A DNA stretch of 61,284 nt from Ruminococcus turbiniformis (GTDB lineage: Bacteria > Bacillota > Clostridia > Lachnospirales > Lachnospiraceae): contig NZ_JAJEQX010000025.1 of assembly GCF_020687545.1 (NCBI RefSeq), forward strand, positions 1-61,284, in the 5' to 3' direction. The notes beneath the pieces are model-generated. The model saw only the letters and a list, made by a program, of their open reading frames with translations. It searched no databases and was not told the DNA's origin. Positions 26,423-36,257 of this stretch are shown here, in pieces (position 1 is the stretch's first letter; each line of letters starts with the position of its first letter). A program made the translations under genes and the position numbers.

Positions 26423-28231
26423 TTAACGTTCTTCCTGATTCTCTTCTTCTGCCGCTACTTCAAGTCCCAGCTCTTCCAGCTGTTTTTCATCAGCCGGCGT
26501 GGGAGCTTCAGTCATAAGGCAGGATGCGTCTTTGATCTTCGGGAATGCGATCACATCGCGGATGCTGTCCTGTTTTGCCATCAGCATAACGAGACGGTCA
26601 AGGCCGTATGCCAGTCCCGCGTGCGGCGGTACTCCGTACTTGAATGCATCTAACAGGAAACCGAACTGGCTGTACGCCTGCTCCTTCGTAAATCCAAGCG
26701 CCTCGAACATCTTCTCCTGAATGTCGTTCTGGTGGATTCTGACGCTTCCTCCTCCGATCTCGTTTCCGTTGAGCACGATATCGTACGCTTTCGCGCGCAC
26801 TTTTCCGAGCTCGCCCTGCTCAAGAAGCGGCAGGTCCTCTTCCATCGGCATTGTAAACGGATGGTGCATGGCAAGGAAACGTCCCTGCTCATCGCTCCAC
26901 TCAAACTGCGGGAACTCGGTAATCCACACGAAACGGTACTCGTTTTTGTCCAGAAGATCAAGCTGCTTTGCCAGCTCCACACGAAGCGCTCCAAGCGAAT
27001 CCCACACAACTTTGTTCCTGTCCGCCGCGAAGAGAAGCAGGTCGCCCGGCTCTGCATTCATGGCCCGAATCAGGTTCTGCATCTCATCATCGCTCATGAA
27101 TTTCGCGAAGGAGGATTTCACCGTACCGTCCTCCTGAACCGCCGCATAGGCGAGTCCTTTTGCGCCGTAATCTTTCACAAAGGCAGTCAGCTTGTCGATC
27201 TTCTTTCTCGGCATCGCCCCCTGTCCTTTTGCATTGATGCCGCGCACACTTCCGCCGTTTTCGATAGCGCCGGTGAAGACGCCGAAACCGCATCCCTTCA
27301 CGGTATCGGTCACATCAACAAGCTCCATACCGAAACGCAGATCCGGCTTGTCAGAACCAAAGCGGTCCATCGCCTCCTGCCATGTCATTCTCTGGATCGG
27401 AAGCGGCACATCCACGTTCAGCACTTCCTTGAACAGTTTCGCCAGATATCTCTCATTTACATCGATCACGTCGTCCACGTCCACAAAGGAGAGCTCCATA
27501 TCGATCTGGGTAAACTCCGGCTGACGGTCCGCGCGCAGATCCTCGTCGCGGAAGCATCTCGCGATCTGAATATAGCGGTCAAACCCGGAGCACATCAGAA
27601 GCTGTTTGTAAAGCTGCGGAGACTGGGGCAGTCCATAGAAGCATCCCGGATGGATACGGCTCGGCACAAGGTAATCCCGCGCGCCTTCCGGCGTTGTCTT
27701 TCCGAGCATGGGCGTCTCTATTTCAAGGAATCCTTCCCCGGAAAAGAACTGGCGCGTGAATGTCATAACCTGGCTCTTCATCACCATATTTCTCTGCAGA
27801 TCCGGTCTTCTGAGGTCAAGATAGCGGTACTTTAAACGGACTTCTTCCTTTGTCTTTGAGTTTTCTTCGATCTGGAACGGCGGAGTCAGCGATTCGGAAA
27901 GAATGCGCAGTTCACTCGGGATCACCTCGATCTCTCCTGTCGCGATCTTGTCATTGACCGCTCCGGAGCGCATCGCCACTTCCCCGGCAACCGCAACCAC
28001 ATATTCCGAGCGCAGAGACGCTGCCTTTTCAAGAAGCGCCGCGTCCGTCTTTCCCTCTTCAAACACAACCTGGATGATGCCGGAACGGTCGCGGACATCC
28101 ACGAACACAAGTCCGCCCTTATTTCTGTTTTTCTGCACCCATCCCATAACCGTTACTTTCTCGCCTGCATTTGCGGCGGAAAGCTCACCGCAGCGGTGGG
28201 TTCTCTTAAGTCCCTGCATTGATTCAGCCAT
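26423..28231 (-). CDS. aspS: Aspartate-tRNA ligase
   Basis: A 602-residue class II aminoacyl-tRNA synthetase of the bacterial type. It has an N-terminal OB-fold (HRCGELSAANAGEKVTVMGWVQKNRNKGGL region), the motif 2 region with FRDEDLRADRQPEFTQ, an inserted GAD domain in the middle, and motif 3 GLAYGLDRLVM near the C-terminus. It charges tRNA-Asp. The start ATG at 28231 overlaps the hisS stop by 8 bases and is preceded by GGAGG. Whether it also charges tRNA-Asn depends on an Asn-specific synthetase elsewhere. Confidence 0.96.
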   Translation of the reverse strand: MAESMQGLKRTHRCGELSAANAGEKVTVMGWVQKNRNKGGLVFVDVRDRSGIIQVVFEEGKTDAALLEKAASLRSEYVVAVAGEVAMRSGAVNDKIATGEIEVIPSELRILSESLTPPFQIEENSKTKEEVRLKYRYLDLRRPDLQRNMVMKSQVMTFTRQFFSGEGFLEIETPMLGKTTPEGARDYLVPSRIHPGCFYGLPQSPQLYKQLLMCSGFDRYIQIARCFRDEDLRADRQPEFTQIDMELSFVDVDDVIDVNERYLAKLFKEVLNVDVPLPIQRMTWQEAMDRFGSDKPDLRFGMELVDVTDTVKGCGFGVFTGAIENGGSVRGINAKGQGAMPRKKIDKLTAFVKDYGAKGLAYAAVQEDGTVKSSFAKFMSDDEMQNLIRAMNAEPGDLLLFAADRNKVVWDSLGALRVELAKQLDLLDKNEYRFVWITEFPQFEWSDEQGRFLAMHHPFTMPMEEDLPLLEQGELGKVRAKAYDIVLNGNEIGGGSVRIHQNDIQEKMFEALGFTKEQAYSQFGFLLDAFKYGVPPHAGLAYGLDRLVMLMAKQDSIRDVIAFPKIKDASCLMTEAPTPADEKQLEELGLEVAAEEENQEER

Positions 28232-29474
28232 TGTACACCTCCGTAATCTCTGTATATCCCTGTTCTGCAAGCTGTTCCTTCTGGAACTTCTTGTTCTTCT
28301 TCATATTCACAATCATTACCTGATTTCCGGCAGCGCGCTCCGCCTTTGCCTGGGAGAGCACTTCCAGAAGCTTCTCGGAAGAGAGCTTCTTCTCCAGAAG
28401 ATATGCTTTCTTTGGTCTGCTTGTCGGCACCTGGTATCCGCGCTCCAAAAGCAGCATGACGATACGCTCAAATCCGATGGAAAATCCGACTGCCGGCGTA
28501 TCCTGTCCGGTAAATTTTCCGATCATCTCGTCGTAGCGTCCGCCGCCGCCCACGCTGCCGCCGAACTCGTCCATGGAGATCTCGAAGATCGTCCCCGTAT
28601 AGTAGGACATGCCGCGCACAAGAGTAGGATCAAACTTCATACGGAAATCCGCCTCTTTCTCCTGCTCCACAACAGTGATGATCATTTCCAGTGCATCCGC
28701 CGCTTCAGGCGCAAGATAGCCCTGTAATTTCTCTTTACAAGCACGGACGCCTTCCACATCGTCCGTAATCTCTTCAAAAAGCTTAAGATACTTTTCCACC
28801 GACTCCTGCGCATATCCGTTCTCCTTTAACTCTGCCGCAACGCCGTCCAGACCGATCTTGTCCATCTTGTCGAGTGTAATGAACACGCTGTCATAGTCCT
28901 TCTCCTCGAATCCGCTGTATGCCGCCATGGCCTTTAAGAAACGTCGGTCATTGATGCGGATCGTGAAGTTGTGGAAATCCAGCTTGCCAAGCAGTGTCGT
29001 CGTAGCCAGAATCAGCTCGATCTCCGCCAGATTCGTAGGCTCGCCGAGAATGTCGATATCGCACTGCATAAACTGACGGAAACGCCCTCTCTGGGGCCGG
29101 TCCGCTCTCCACACATTTCCCATCTGGAGCGCCTTAAACGGAGACGGCAGCTCGTTTGCGTGGTTGGAATAATAACGGGAAAGGGGAACCGTCAGATCGT
29201 AGCGCAGACCTCCATCCACAAGATCCGCCTCCTCTTTCGCCTCATCGATTTTCAGCTTCTCGCCTCTCTTGAGTATTTTGAAAATCAGTTTCTCATTATC
29301 TCCGCCCTGCTTGCTGCAAAGGTTCTCAATGTGCTCCACACAGGGCGTCTCAATCGACGAGAACCCGAATGTCTTATATGTGTCCTTGATCAGGCTGATG
29401 ACATAATCTCTGACCTCCATCTCAGAAGGCATCATGTCCTTCATGCCTGTAACCGGCTTCTTTTTCAGCGCCAT
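28224..29474 (-). CDS. hisS: Histidine-tRNA ligase
   Basis: A 416-residue class II synthetase. The N-terminus has the KPVTGMKDMMPSE signature, followed by motif 2 (GNVWRADRPQRGRFRQFMQCDIDI), the histidine-binding LVRGMSYYTGTIFE stretch, motif 3 (AVGFSIGFERIVM) and a C-terminal anticodon-binding domain. ATG at 29474 follows AGAAAGGAGT; the frame upstream to 29531 overlaps the hemZ end and is not needed. It forms an operon with hemZ before it and aspS after it. No T-box leader was seen in the 50-base gap. Confidence 0.96.
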   Translation of the reverse strand: MALKKKPVTGMKDMMPSEMEVRDYVISLIKDTYKTFGFSSIETPCVEHIENLCSKQGGDNEKLIFKILKRGEKLKIDEAKEEADLVDGGLRYDLTVPLSRYYSNHANELPSPFKALQMGNVWRADRPQRGRFRQFMQCDIDILGEPTNLAEIELILATTTLLGKLDFHNFTIRINDRRFLKAMAAYSGFEEKDYDSVFITLDKMDKIGLDGVAAELKENGYAQESVEKYLKLFEEITDDVEGVRACKEKLQGYLAPEAADALEMIITVVEQEKEADFRMKFDPTLVRGMSYYTGTIFEISMDEFGGSVGGGGRYDEMIGKFTGQDTPAVGFSIGFERIVMLLLERGYQVPTSRPKKAYLLEKKLSSEKLLEVLSQAKAERAAGNQVMIVNMKKNKKFQKEQLAEQGYTEITEVYNG

Positions 29475-29527
29475 ACTCTTACTCCTTTCTTCATCCGCCG
29501 CAGCACTCTTCCTGCGGTGCTGCGGAA

Positions 29528-30988
29528 TCATGCCACGCCCCAGCGGTGCTTTCTCTCTATCATCTCGTCAATCCGGCTGATGTACTCACTGATATTTTTC
29601 ACGTTTTCCGCCCGGACCAGATTGACTTCTTTTCCGCCCTCAAGCCGGATCGGTTCATCAAGCAGTATCTTTGTTGATGCCCCGGCCCCCGCCGCGAGGA
29701 TCGTCTGTTTTTCTTCCATAATCAGTATATTGTATATTCCGGCTTTGTCAAGTTCTGCGTATCCCACATTTTCAAAATTCCCGGCAATATTTTTCTGCCG
29801 GTACAGGTAATAGGGCACAAGTCCCATCTGGCGGGCACACGCATATGCCTCATCCACCATAGCCGTAATCTCCGCTTGGAGATCCGCCGTGCGTCCCTCC
29901 TGACCGAACCTTGCCGCCCGCTTGATGGCAAGCGCATGGACAGTAAGGCTGTCCGGCCGCATCTTATGAATCCGGCTCAGCGTATTCTTCATGTCGTCCA
30001 CAGTCTCCCCGGGAAGTCCGGCGATCAGATCCATATTGATATTGTCAAACCCGCGTTCTCTCGCCAGATAGAAAGCTTCCTCCGTCTGCGCAGCCGTGTG
30101 CCTGCGCCCCACCAGATCCAGCGTCTTCTGCTGCATCGTCTGCGGGTTGACGGAGATCCTCGTGACAGGATACTTCCGGATTACATCGAGTTTCTCCCTC
30201 GTGATACTGTCCGGCCTTCCCGCCTCCACAGTAAACTCCAGCACTCCGGACAGGTCAAAGTTCTCCGCGATTGCCCCCAGCAGCCATTCCAGCTGCTCCG
30301 GCTCAAGCGTGGTCGGCGTCCCGCCGCCAATGTAGACCGTATCCGGCCGTCTTCCGGACAGGCGGGCGCTCTTCCCCATCGCCGCAAGCTCTTTCACAAG
30401 CGCGTCCATATATCTGTCCACCCGGTCTTTCCACTGCCCGATGGGCGAGGAACTGAACGAACAGTAGGAACACACGCTTGGGCAGAACGGGATTCCCGCG
30501 TAAAGACTGAATCCCTTCTCGCAGTCAAGGCGGGAGAGAAGGTTCATCTCCCGCGCCGCCACCTCGGAGGCAAGCTTCGCCTTACTCTCACTGACAAGAT
30601 ATTTCTCCCTCATATGACGGGCGGCTTCCTCCTCTGTGGCGCCCATCTCCAGCTGCTCCATCGGAATCTTCGTAGGCCGCACGCCGGTGAGCGTCCCCCA
30701 GGCAAGCTCCTGGCCCGTACTCTCACAGAGGAACTGATACAGCTGCCTTGTCACTTCCCGCTTTACAGCCTGCTCCTTTTCCTCCTCTGTGGCAAAGCTC
30801 TGCTCAAATGTCCTCTCCACATCCGCAGACGCAATGGAAAAGCAAGACCCTCCCGGCATCTTTACTGCCACGAGAGGTTCCTGCTTTTCGTCCACATGCT
30901 GTATGATCTCTTCCCCCGGAAAGAATGATTTTACAATATGATATACGTTATATGTGTATTTGTTTTTTCTGCACGACGTCTCAATCAT
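29528..30988 (-). CDS. hemZ: HemZ-type radical SAM coproporphyrinogen dehydrogenase-like protein
   Basis: A 486-residue radical SAM protein of the HemN/HemZ family. CPSVCSYC supplies the cluster cysteines (169, 173, 176), followed by YIGGGTPTTLEPEQL and a C-terminal HemN-type domain. The N-terminal 160 residues are the HemZ-specific extension. It is annotated as an oxygen-independent coproporphyrinogen III dehydrogenase, but true activity is uncertain in organisms without complete haem synthesis, and no other haem genes are nearby. Ribosome site before the ATG is weak (GGACATAAGCG). It sits between the MBL hydrolase and hisS. Confidence 0.9.
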   Translation of the reverse strand: MIETSCRKNKYTYNVYHIVKSFFPGEEIIQHVDEKQEPLVAVKMPGGSCFSIASADVERTFEQSFATEEEKEQAVKREVTRQLYQFLCESTGQELAWGTLTGVRPTKIPMEQLEMGATEEEAARHMREKYLVSESKAKLASEVAAREMNLLSRLDCEKGFSLYAGIPFCPSVCSYCSFSSSPIGQWKDRVDRYMDALVKELAAMGKSARLSGRRPDTVYIGGGTPTTLEPEQLEWLLGAIAENFDLSGVLEFTVEAGRPDSITREKLDVIRKYPVTRISVNPQTMQQKTLDLVGRRHTAAQTEEAFYLARERGFDNINMDLIAGLPGETVDDMKNTLSRIHKMRPDSLTVHALAIKRAARFGQEGRTADLQAEITAMVDEAYACARQMGLVPYYLYRQKNIAGNFENVGYAELDKAGIYNILIMEEKQTILAAGAGASTKILLDEPIRLEGGKEVNLVRAENVKNISEYISRIDEMIERKHRWGVA

Positions 30989-31090
30989 CGCTTATGTCCC
31001 ATGCTTTCTTTTTCCTGACTGTGCGGGTCTCCCTGTGGCTGCAGGACAGGAGAGAGCCGCGCCGCTTCTGCAATAACACACTCCCGCGCA

Positions 31091-31717
31091 TCACAGAAAG
31101 GGGTTGTACTTTTTCTCATATCCGATACTCGTCTCGTCCATATGTCCCGGATATACTTTTGTCTCATCCGGAAGAGCAAAGAGCGTTTCCTTTACGGAGC
31201 GCACCAGTTCGCTCATGCTGCCTGTCGGAAGATCTGTCCGTCCCACTGACGCGTGAAACAGCGTGTCTCCGGAAAAGAGCACCTTCTCCTCCGGGAGATA
31301 ATAGCAGCACCCGCCGGAGGTATGCCCCGGCGTTGCAAGCACGCGGATTTTCAGACCGGCAATCTCAATCTCCTGCCCGTCCCGAAGCCCCTGCGCGTCT
31401 TCAAATGTAAAAGGCCGTCTGAGCAGGGAGCCCGAAGAGTTAAGTCCTGCGTCCGCAAGCATCGGCAGTTCTTTCTCCAGCGCATACACCGGAACGCCGT
31501 ATTCTCTCTTCACTTCATTAAGCCCCATGATATGGTCAAAATGTCCGTGGGTCAGAAGCACGGCCTGCGGAGTATATCCGCCGTCTTCAATACGCTCCTT
31601 CAGATCCGTCCGCCACGCGCCCGGATCTACAAGGAAGCATTCCTTTTTCTCTTTATTCTTCACAATATAGCAGTTCGTCCCCACCGGGCCGACCACTACT
31701 GTCTCAATCTTCATCAC
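31091..31717 (-). CDS. MBL-fold hydrolase, glyoxalase II-like
   Basis: A 208-residue metallo-beta-lactamase-fold enzyme. THGHFDHIMG gives the metal-binding HxHxDH set, LATPGHTSGGCCYY the third histidine, FSGDTLFHASVGRTDLP the bridging aspartate, and YPGHMDETSIGYEK the last histidine. The pattern is that of small bacterial glyoxalase II-like thioesterases. It follows rel and precedes hemZ in the order common in Lachnospiraceae. Natural substrate is not shown. Confidence 0.9.
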   Translation of the reverse strand: MMKIETVVVGPVGTNCYIVKNKEKKECFLVDPGAWRTDLKERIEDGGYTPQAVLLTHGHFDHIMGLNEVKREYGVPVYALEKELPMLADAGLNSSGSLLRRPFTFEDAQGLRDGQEIEIAGLKIRVLATPGHTSGGCCYYLPEEKVLFSGDTLFHASVGRTDLPTGSMSELVRSVKETLFALPDETKVYPGHMDETSIGYEKKYNPFL

Positions 31718-31753
31718 TGTCTGTCTCCTTAAGTTTCGCCGCGTTTTGCGCGC

Positions 31754-34057
31754 TTATCCTGTCGTTCTCTCGATGTCGATCACGCTCTCAAGCTGCCGGA
31801 GCTTCTCAATCACACTGTTCAGCTCATCCCGTCCCTGGACAATAAAGCCCATATCGATCGTCGCGGTTCCCTTCTTGCTCGTGCGGACATTCATGGACTT
31901 CACATCGATCTTTGCCTCTGTGAAGATCCTGCTGATATCCATCAGAAGGCCCTGCCTGTCGGACGCATACATCTTAAGCTCCGCGAGATACTGTCCGCCG
32001 CCTTCTGTCTCGGAGGTATCTTCCCACTCCGCGTCGATCAGGCGTTCCCTCTCCGCATCCGAGAGATGCAGCATATTGATGCAGTCTGTCCGGTGGATGG
32101 ACATGCCGCGCCCCCGTGTAACAAAGCCGACAATCTCATCTCCCGGCACCGGATTGCAGCACTTGGAAAAGCGCACCGCCATATCATTGATCCCTTTGAC
32201 CACGATGCCGCTCTTTGACTTGGCAATGTGGACTGTCCGGCTGTTGGCCTCCGAGATTTTCTCAAGAATACTCTCATCCGTAATCTCTTTTCTGTGTTCT
32301 TTCTCATGCTCTTCCAGAAGCCGGTTCACCACCTGGCCTTCCTTTAAGCCGCCGTGGCCGATCGCTGCAAGAACTGCGTCCCAGTCGCGGAATCCGTATT
32401 TCTTCTGCACAACCTGCTGGTATTTCGGTTTCAGGATATCCGTCAGGTTGATGGATTTTCCGCGGCAGTATGACATGATCAGCTCTTTGCCCCGTATGAT
32501 ATTGTCCTCTTTAAACTCCTTTTTAAACCACTGGTTGATCTTATTCTTCGCCTGCGTGCTCTTGACGATATTGAGCCAGTCACGGCTTGGTCCCTTGGAG
32601 TTCTGGGACGTCAGAATCTCGATTCTGTCCCCGTTCTGTATCTTATAGTCAATGTTGACAAGCTTGCCGTTTACCCGGGCGCCCACCATCTTGTTTCCGA
32701 CGGCGCTGTGAATGGCATAGGCGAAATCCACAGGTGTGGAACCGTTCGGCAGGTTTTTCACATCCCCGTTTGGAGTGAAGCAGTAGACGTCCTCCGCAAA
32801 CAGATCCAGATCGCCCTTCAACAGACTTAAAAACTCCCGGTTATCCGACATGTCTCTCTGCCATTCCAGAATCTGTCTGAGCCAGTTCAGCTTCGCCTCC
32901 TGAGCCTCCATGCTCTTCGCCGCATCCGCGCCCTCCTTGTATTTCCAGTGGGCCGCGATACCGTATTCCGCCGTTTTGTGCATCTCTTCCGTGCGGATCT
33001 GTATCTCAAAAGGCTGTCCCGACGGCCCCATAAGCGTCGTGTGAAGCGACTGGTACATGTTCGGTTTCGGCATGGCGATATAGTCTTTAAAACGCCCCGG
33101 AATCGGGGTGTACATCTCGTGAATCACGCCAAGCGCCGCGTAGCAGTCTTTCACCGTGTCCACGATGATCCTCACGGCGAACAGATCGTACACCTGATCC
33201 AGCGTCTTGTTCTGATTCACCATCTTTTTGTATATGCTGAAAAAGTGCTTCACGCGGCCGTAAACCTTCGCACTGATATGTGCGTTTTTCATATGTTTCG
33301 ACACTTCCGCCACGATCTGCTGAACAAATTCCTCCCTCTCGGTCTTCCTCTCGTTCAGGTCGTGAACAAGCTGATAGTACACGTCCGGCTTCCAGTATTT
33401 GAGCGACAGGTCGTCAAGCTCTGTCTTGATCTTGGATATACCGAGCCGCTGGGCGATGGGCGCGTAGATGTCCATCGTCTCTCTTGCTTTCTCCTGCTGC
33501 TTCGCCGGCGTCATAAACTCCAGCGTACGCATGTTGTGAAGCCGGTCCGCCAGCTTGATGATAATGACGCGGATGTCCTTTGCCATGGCGAGGAACATCT
33601 TTCTTAAATTCTCCGCCTGCACTTCCAGCTTATCCTGCGCGTAACTGAGCTGGCCGAGTTTTGTCACGCCGTCCACAAGGAGGGCAACTTCCTCTCCGAA
33701 CTCTCTTGTGACATCCTCGAGCGTCATATCTGTATCTTCCACCGCGTCGTGAAGCATACCCGCGACAATGGTCTCTTTATCCATCTCCAGATCCGCGAGA
33801 ATAATCCCCACCCAGAGCGGATGGATGATATACGGTTCGCCGGACTTTCTGACCTGGTCTTTGTGCGCTTCGCGGCCGGTCTTATATGCCTTCTCGATCA
33901 TCGAGATATCTGTGGAAGGGTGGTATTTTCTCACTCTGGCGACCAGTGCCTGGTAAAGTTCTTCGGGGTCCTGATAATCCTCGGGTGCTTTCACTGCATG
34001 GCCGTCCACAATTTCCAAATTCTTGTTGAGCTGTTCATATTCAAGCGTCCCAGCCAT
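31754..34057 (-). CDS. rel: Bifunctional (p)ppGpp synthetase/hydrolase
   Basis: A 767-residue long Rel protein. The order is an HD hydrolase domain (HDAVEDT near residue 110 and ADRLHNMRT near 165), a synthetase domain with YQSLHTTLMGP, then TGS (VYCFTPNGDVKNLPNGSTPVDFAY), a zinc-finger-like region with CCNPVPGDEIVGF, and a C-terminal ACT domain. Both active sites look complete, so it can make and destroy the alarmone in response to uncharged tRNA at the ribosome. ATG follows AGGGGGAG. The predicted promoter at 34146-34173 lies upstream. It is followed by the MBL hydrolase after a short gap. Confidence 0.95.
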   Translation of the reverse strand: MAGTLEYEQLNKNLEIVDGHAVKAPEDYQDPEELYQALVARVRKYHPSTDISMIEKAYKTGREAHKDQVRKSGEPYIIHPLWVGIILADLEMDKETIVAGMLHDAVEDTDMTLEDVTREFGEEVALLVDGVTKLGQLSYAQDKLEVQAENLRKMFLAMAKDIRVIIIKLADRLHNMRTLEFMTPAKQQEKARETMDIYAPIAQRLGISKIKTELDDLSLKYWKPDVYYQLVHDLNERKTEREEFVQQIVAEVSKHMKNAHISAKVYGRVKHFFSIYKKMVNQNKTLDQVYDLFAVRIIVDTVKDCYAALGVIHEMYTPIPGRFKDYIAMPKPNMYQSLHTTLMGPSGQPFEIQIRTEEMHKTAEYGIAAHWKYKEGADAAKSMEAQEAKLNWLRQILEWQRDMSDNREFLSLLKGDLDLFAEDVYCFTPNGDVKNLPNGSTPVDFAYAIHSAVGNKMVGARVNGKLVNIDYKIQNGDRIEILTSQNSKGPSRDWLNIVKSTQAKNKINQWFKKEFKEDNIIRGKELIMSYCRGKSINLTDILKPKYQQVVQKKYGFRDWDAVLAAIGHGGLKEGQVVNRLLEEHEKEHRKEITDESILEKISEANSRTVHIAKSKSGIVVKGINDMAVRFSKCCNPVPGDEIVGFVTRGRGMSIHRTDCINMLHLSDAERERLIDAEWEDTSETEGGGQYLAELKMYASDRQGLLMDISRIFTEAKIDVKSMNVRTSKKGTATIDMGFIVQGRDELNSVIEKLRQLESVIDIERTTG

Positions 34058-34145
34058 ATTATCTCCCCCTTTTCTCTGAATTTTCTTTACTGTATGGCGC
34101 CGCGCATCCGATGCGCCTTATGTTTTTCTGATATCATGATATTCT

Positions 34146-34173
34146 AGTATATCATTATTTTCCTGTTTTTCAA
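34146..34173 (-). promoter_or_regulatory. Predicted promoter of the rel operon
   Basis: On the minus strand TTGAAA (34173-34168) and TATACT (34151-34146) are separated by 16 bases. A palindrome ATATCATGATAT lies just downstream, near the expected start of transcription. The 34058-34292 gap contains this promoter and otherwise no gene. Confidence 0.6.
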
Positions 34174-34292
34174 ACATTTTTCTGCAAGGCTATGATAATT
34201 CCGTATCCGTTCGGCCCTCACCATTCGCCAGACCGTACTTACATACTTACTGCATCCTTGCCGCTTCTTTGCATATATAGCGGCAGGCAGCT

Positions 34293-36017
34293 TTACGGCT
34301 GAACCGGCAAATAATTCACGATTGTAAGCTGCAGCGTCCTCCGCCCCATATATTCATTGACAGACGGATAATAGGTAAAGGACATGACCGGATGCTCTTC
34401 CATCGCCTGCAGGCACGCCTGCACATCCCCGAAATAAACCGCCTCCATCTGGTTTCCCTGTTCGTCCTGCAGCCGGCATTTTAAGACATTGCGGTTTTTT
34501 CCGAATATCCTCGGGCTGATGACTCTTAAGTTTCTCTCCGCGAACAGAGGCTTCGTGTTTCCCTTGCCAAAAGGTTCCAGAAGCTCAAGTTCCTCCACAA
34601 GATTCTCTGTGATATAGGGGAAGGGCAGCCGCATGTCAATGGACACCTTCATCTGAAGATCTTCCTCGCTCAGGTTTTCCAGCTCATTGATCCTCTTCCG
34701 GAAAAGATCCACATTCTCCTCTTTCAGAGACAGCCCGGCAGCCAGTTTATGTCCGCCATACTTTGTAAAAAGCTCTCTGCATTTCGTCATATTCTCGTAC
34801 ATGTCGTAGGCCTCAATGGAGCGTCCCGAGCCCTTCACGCCGTCCTCTGCCTTTGTCAGCACGAAAACCGGCCTGTAATACCGCTCCCGTATCCGCCCTG
34901 CGATAATGCCGGCGATGCTCTCATGACAGTCCGGAAGATAGACAACAAGCACATGATCCCCCTTAAGCGAAGTACTCTCGATCATCTGCACCGCTTCCTC
35001 CACGCCCCGTTCTGTCATCTCCTTGCGGCTGTCGTTTAACGCCTTTAAGTCCTCCGCCAGCATCACTGCCTCTCTGCGCGTCTTCGCGTTCAGAAGTTCC
35101 AGCGCTCTCTTTGCCGTGTCCAGCCTGCCGCTGGCATTGATGCACGGACCGATGACAAAACCGATGTGATACGCGTTCAGCCGCTCCACATCCACTCCCG
35201 TACACTCGATCAGCGCCTTTAATCCGGGGTTTTTCGTCCTTTTGAGCATCTCAAGCCCCTGCTTTACAAAGATCCGGTTCTCCCCGTTTAAATCCATCAC
35301 GTCGCCTACTGTGGCGATGGCCACGTTTTCCATCAGATCATCCAGGTCTTCCGGATCTCTCTGCATGACATTGCACAGCGCCTCGATGAGCTTATACGCC
35401 ACCGCAGCTCCGCACAGCCCTTTAAAAGGATAGTCACATCCCGGCTGGTGCGGATCTACTACGGCGTCCGCCGGGGGAAGAAGGTACTCCCGCTCTCCGT
35501 CTTCTTCTATGAAGGGAACCTGATGATGGTCCGTCACGATCACGGTAAGCCCGTTCTTCTTTCCATAGGCGATCTCGTCCGCCGCCGCGATTCCGTTGTC
35601 GCAGGTAATGATCGTATCGATTCCGTCGTCAAGAGCGCGGTCGATCAGATCGATGTTCAGCCCGTATCCGTCCCTGATCCGGTCCGGAATATCCGTATCC
35701 ACGTCCGCGCCAAGCTCCGTGAGTCCTCTCTGCAGAATGTACGTGGCGTTCACCCCGTCTATGTCATAGTCTCCGATCACACGGATGCGCTTTTCTTCCC
35801 TGATCTTCTCGACAAGAATCTCAACGGCACGGTCCATATCGCGCATAAGCATTCCGTCGCAGAGATCCGCGATCGTGCCGTTTAAATAAAGGTCAATGGC
35901 CTCCTCCCCGATCACATCCCGGTTCCGGATAAGCCGCGCAAGAATCGGAGAAATGTGGTACTTCTCCGCTATCTGATTAAAATCCGCTTTTTTCATGGTG
36001 ATAAACCATCGTTCCAT
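34293..36017 (-). CDS. recJ: Single-stranded-DNA exonuclease RecJ
   Basis: A 574-residue DHH-family 5'-3' exonuclease. The phosphoesterase motifs DYDIDGVN, TCDNGIAAADE and VTDHHQVP (the DHH triad) and the GPCINASGRLDTA segment are all present, followed by the DHHA1 domain with GGHKLAAGLS and an OB-fold at the C-terminus. It trims single-stranded DNA in recombinational and mismatch repair. The ATG at 36017 has GGGAGG ten bases upstream; an in-frame ATG at 35996 is an alternative. It stands upstream of rel. Confidence 0.94.
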   Translation of the reverse strand: MERWFITMKKADFNQIAEKYHISPILARLIRNRDVIGEEAIDLYLNGTIADLCDGMLMRDMDRAVEILVEKIREEKRIRVIGDYDIDGVNATYILQRGLTELGADVDTDIPDRIRDGYGLNIDLIDRALDDGIDTIITCDNGIAAADEIAYGKKNGLTVIVTDHHQVPFIEEDGEREYLLPPADAVVDPHQPGCDYPFKGLCGAAVAYKLIEALCNVMQRDPEDLDDLMENVAIATVGDVMDLNGENRIFVKQGLEMLKRTKNPGLKALIECTGVDVERLNAYHIGFVIGPCINASGRLDTAKRALELLNAKTRREAVMLAEDLKALNDSRKEMTERGVEEAVQMIESTSLKGDHVLVVYLPDCHESIAGIIAGRIRERYYRPVFVLTKAEDGVKGSGRSIEAYDMYENMTKCRELFTKYGGHKLAAGLSLKEENVDLFRKRINELENLSEEDLQMKVSIDMRLPFPYITENLVEELELLEPFGKGNTKPLFAERNLRVISPRIFGKNRNVLKCRLQDEQGNQMEAVYFGDVQACLQAMEEHPVMSFTYYPSVNEYMGRRTLQLTIVNYLPVQP

Positions 36018-36186
36018 CTCTTCTGTACCTCCCGGGGCTTCCTGCTCCTTACGCCCCTTCCGGACTCATCAGGCCCGTATTGTCTCACTTCTGATATCAT
36101 ATCACGCGGGAGACTTCCCCGCCATACAAATCTCACTTCGCCAGACTTATGGCCCGGGCAAGACCGGGCTTTAGCTCGTCGCCTGT

Positions 36187-36227
36187 ACAAAAACCCGGCT
36201 TCTGCGTCTTCTGGCAGAGCCGGGTTT
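36187..36227 (-). terminator. Rho-independent terminator after secDF
   Basis: On the minus strand a GC-rich stem (AAACCCGGCTCTGC paired with GCAGAAGCCGGGTTT) ends in a T run. It follows the secDF stop by about 30 bases. The rest of the 36018-36257 gap holds a second short GC-rich inverted repeat (36151-36171) and no gene. Confidence 0.85.
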
Positions 36228-36257
36228 CCGGATATCTCATATGTCGTTTTTTATTTA

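Noticed and set aside
26732..27835. Open frame of 367 residues on the plus strand
   Set aside because: Antisense to aspS, no ribosome site and no recognisable domain.
29876..30928. Open frame of 350 residues on the plus strand
   Set aside because: Antisense to hemZ, which has clear radical SAM motifs; composition is that of a GC-driven shadow.
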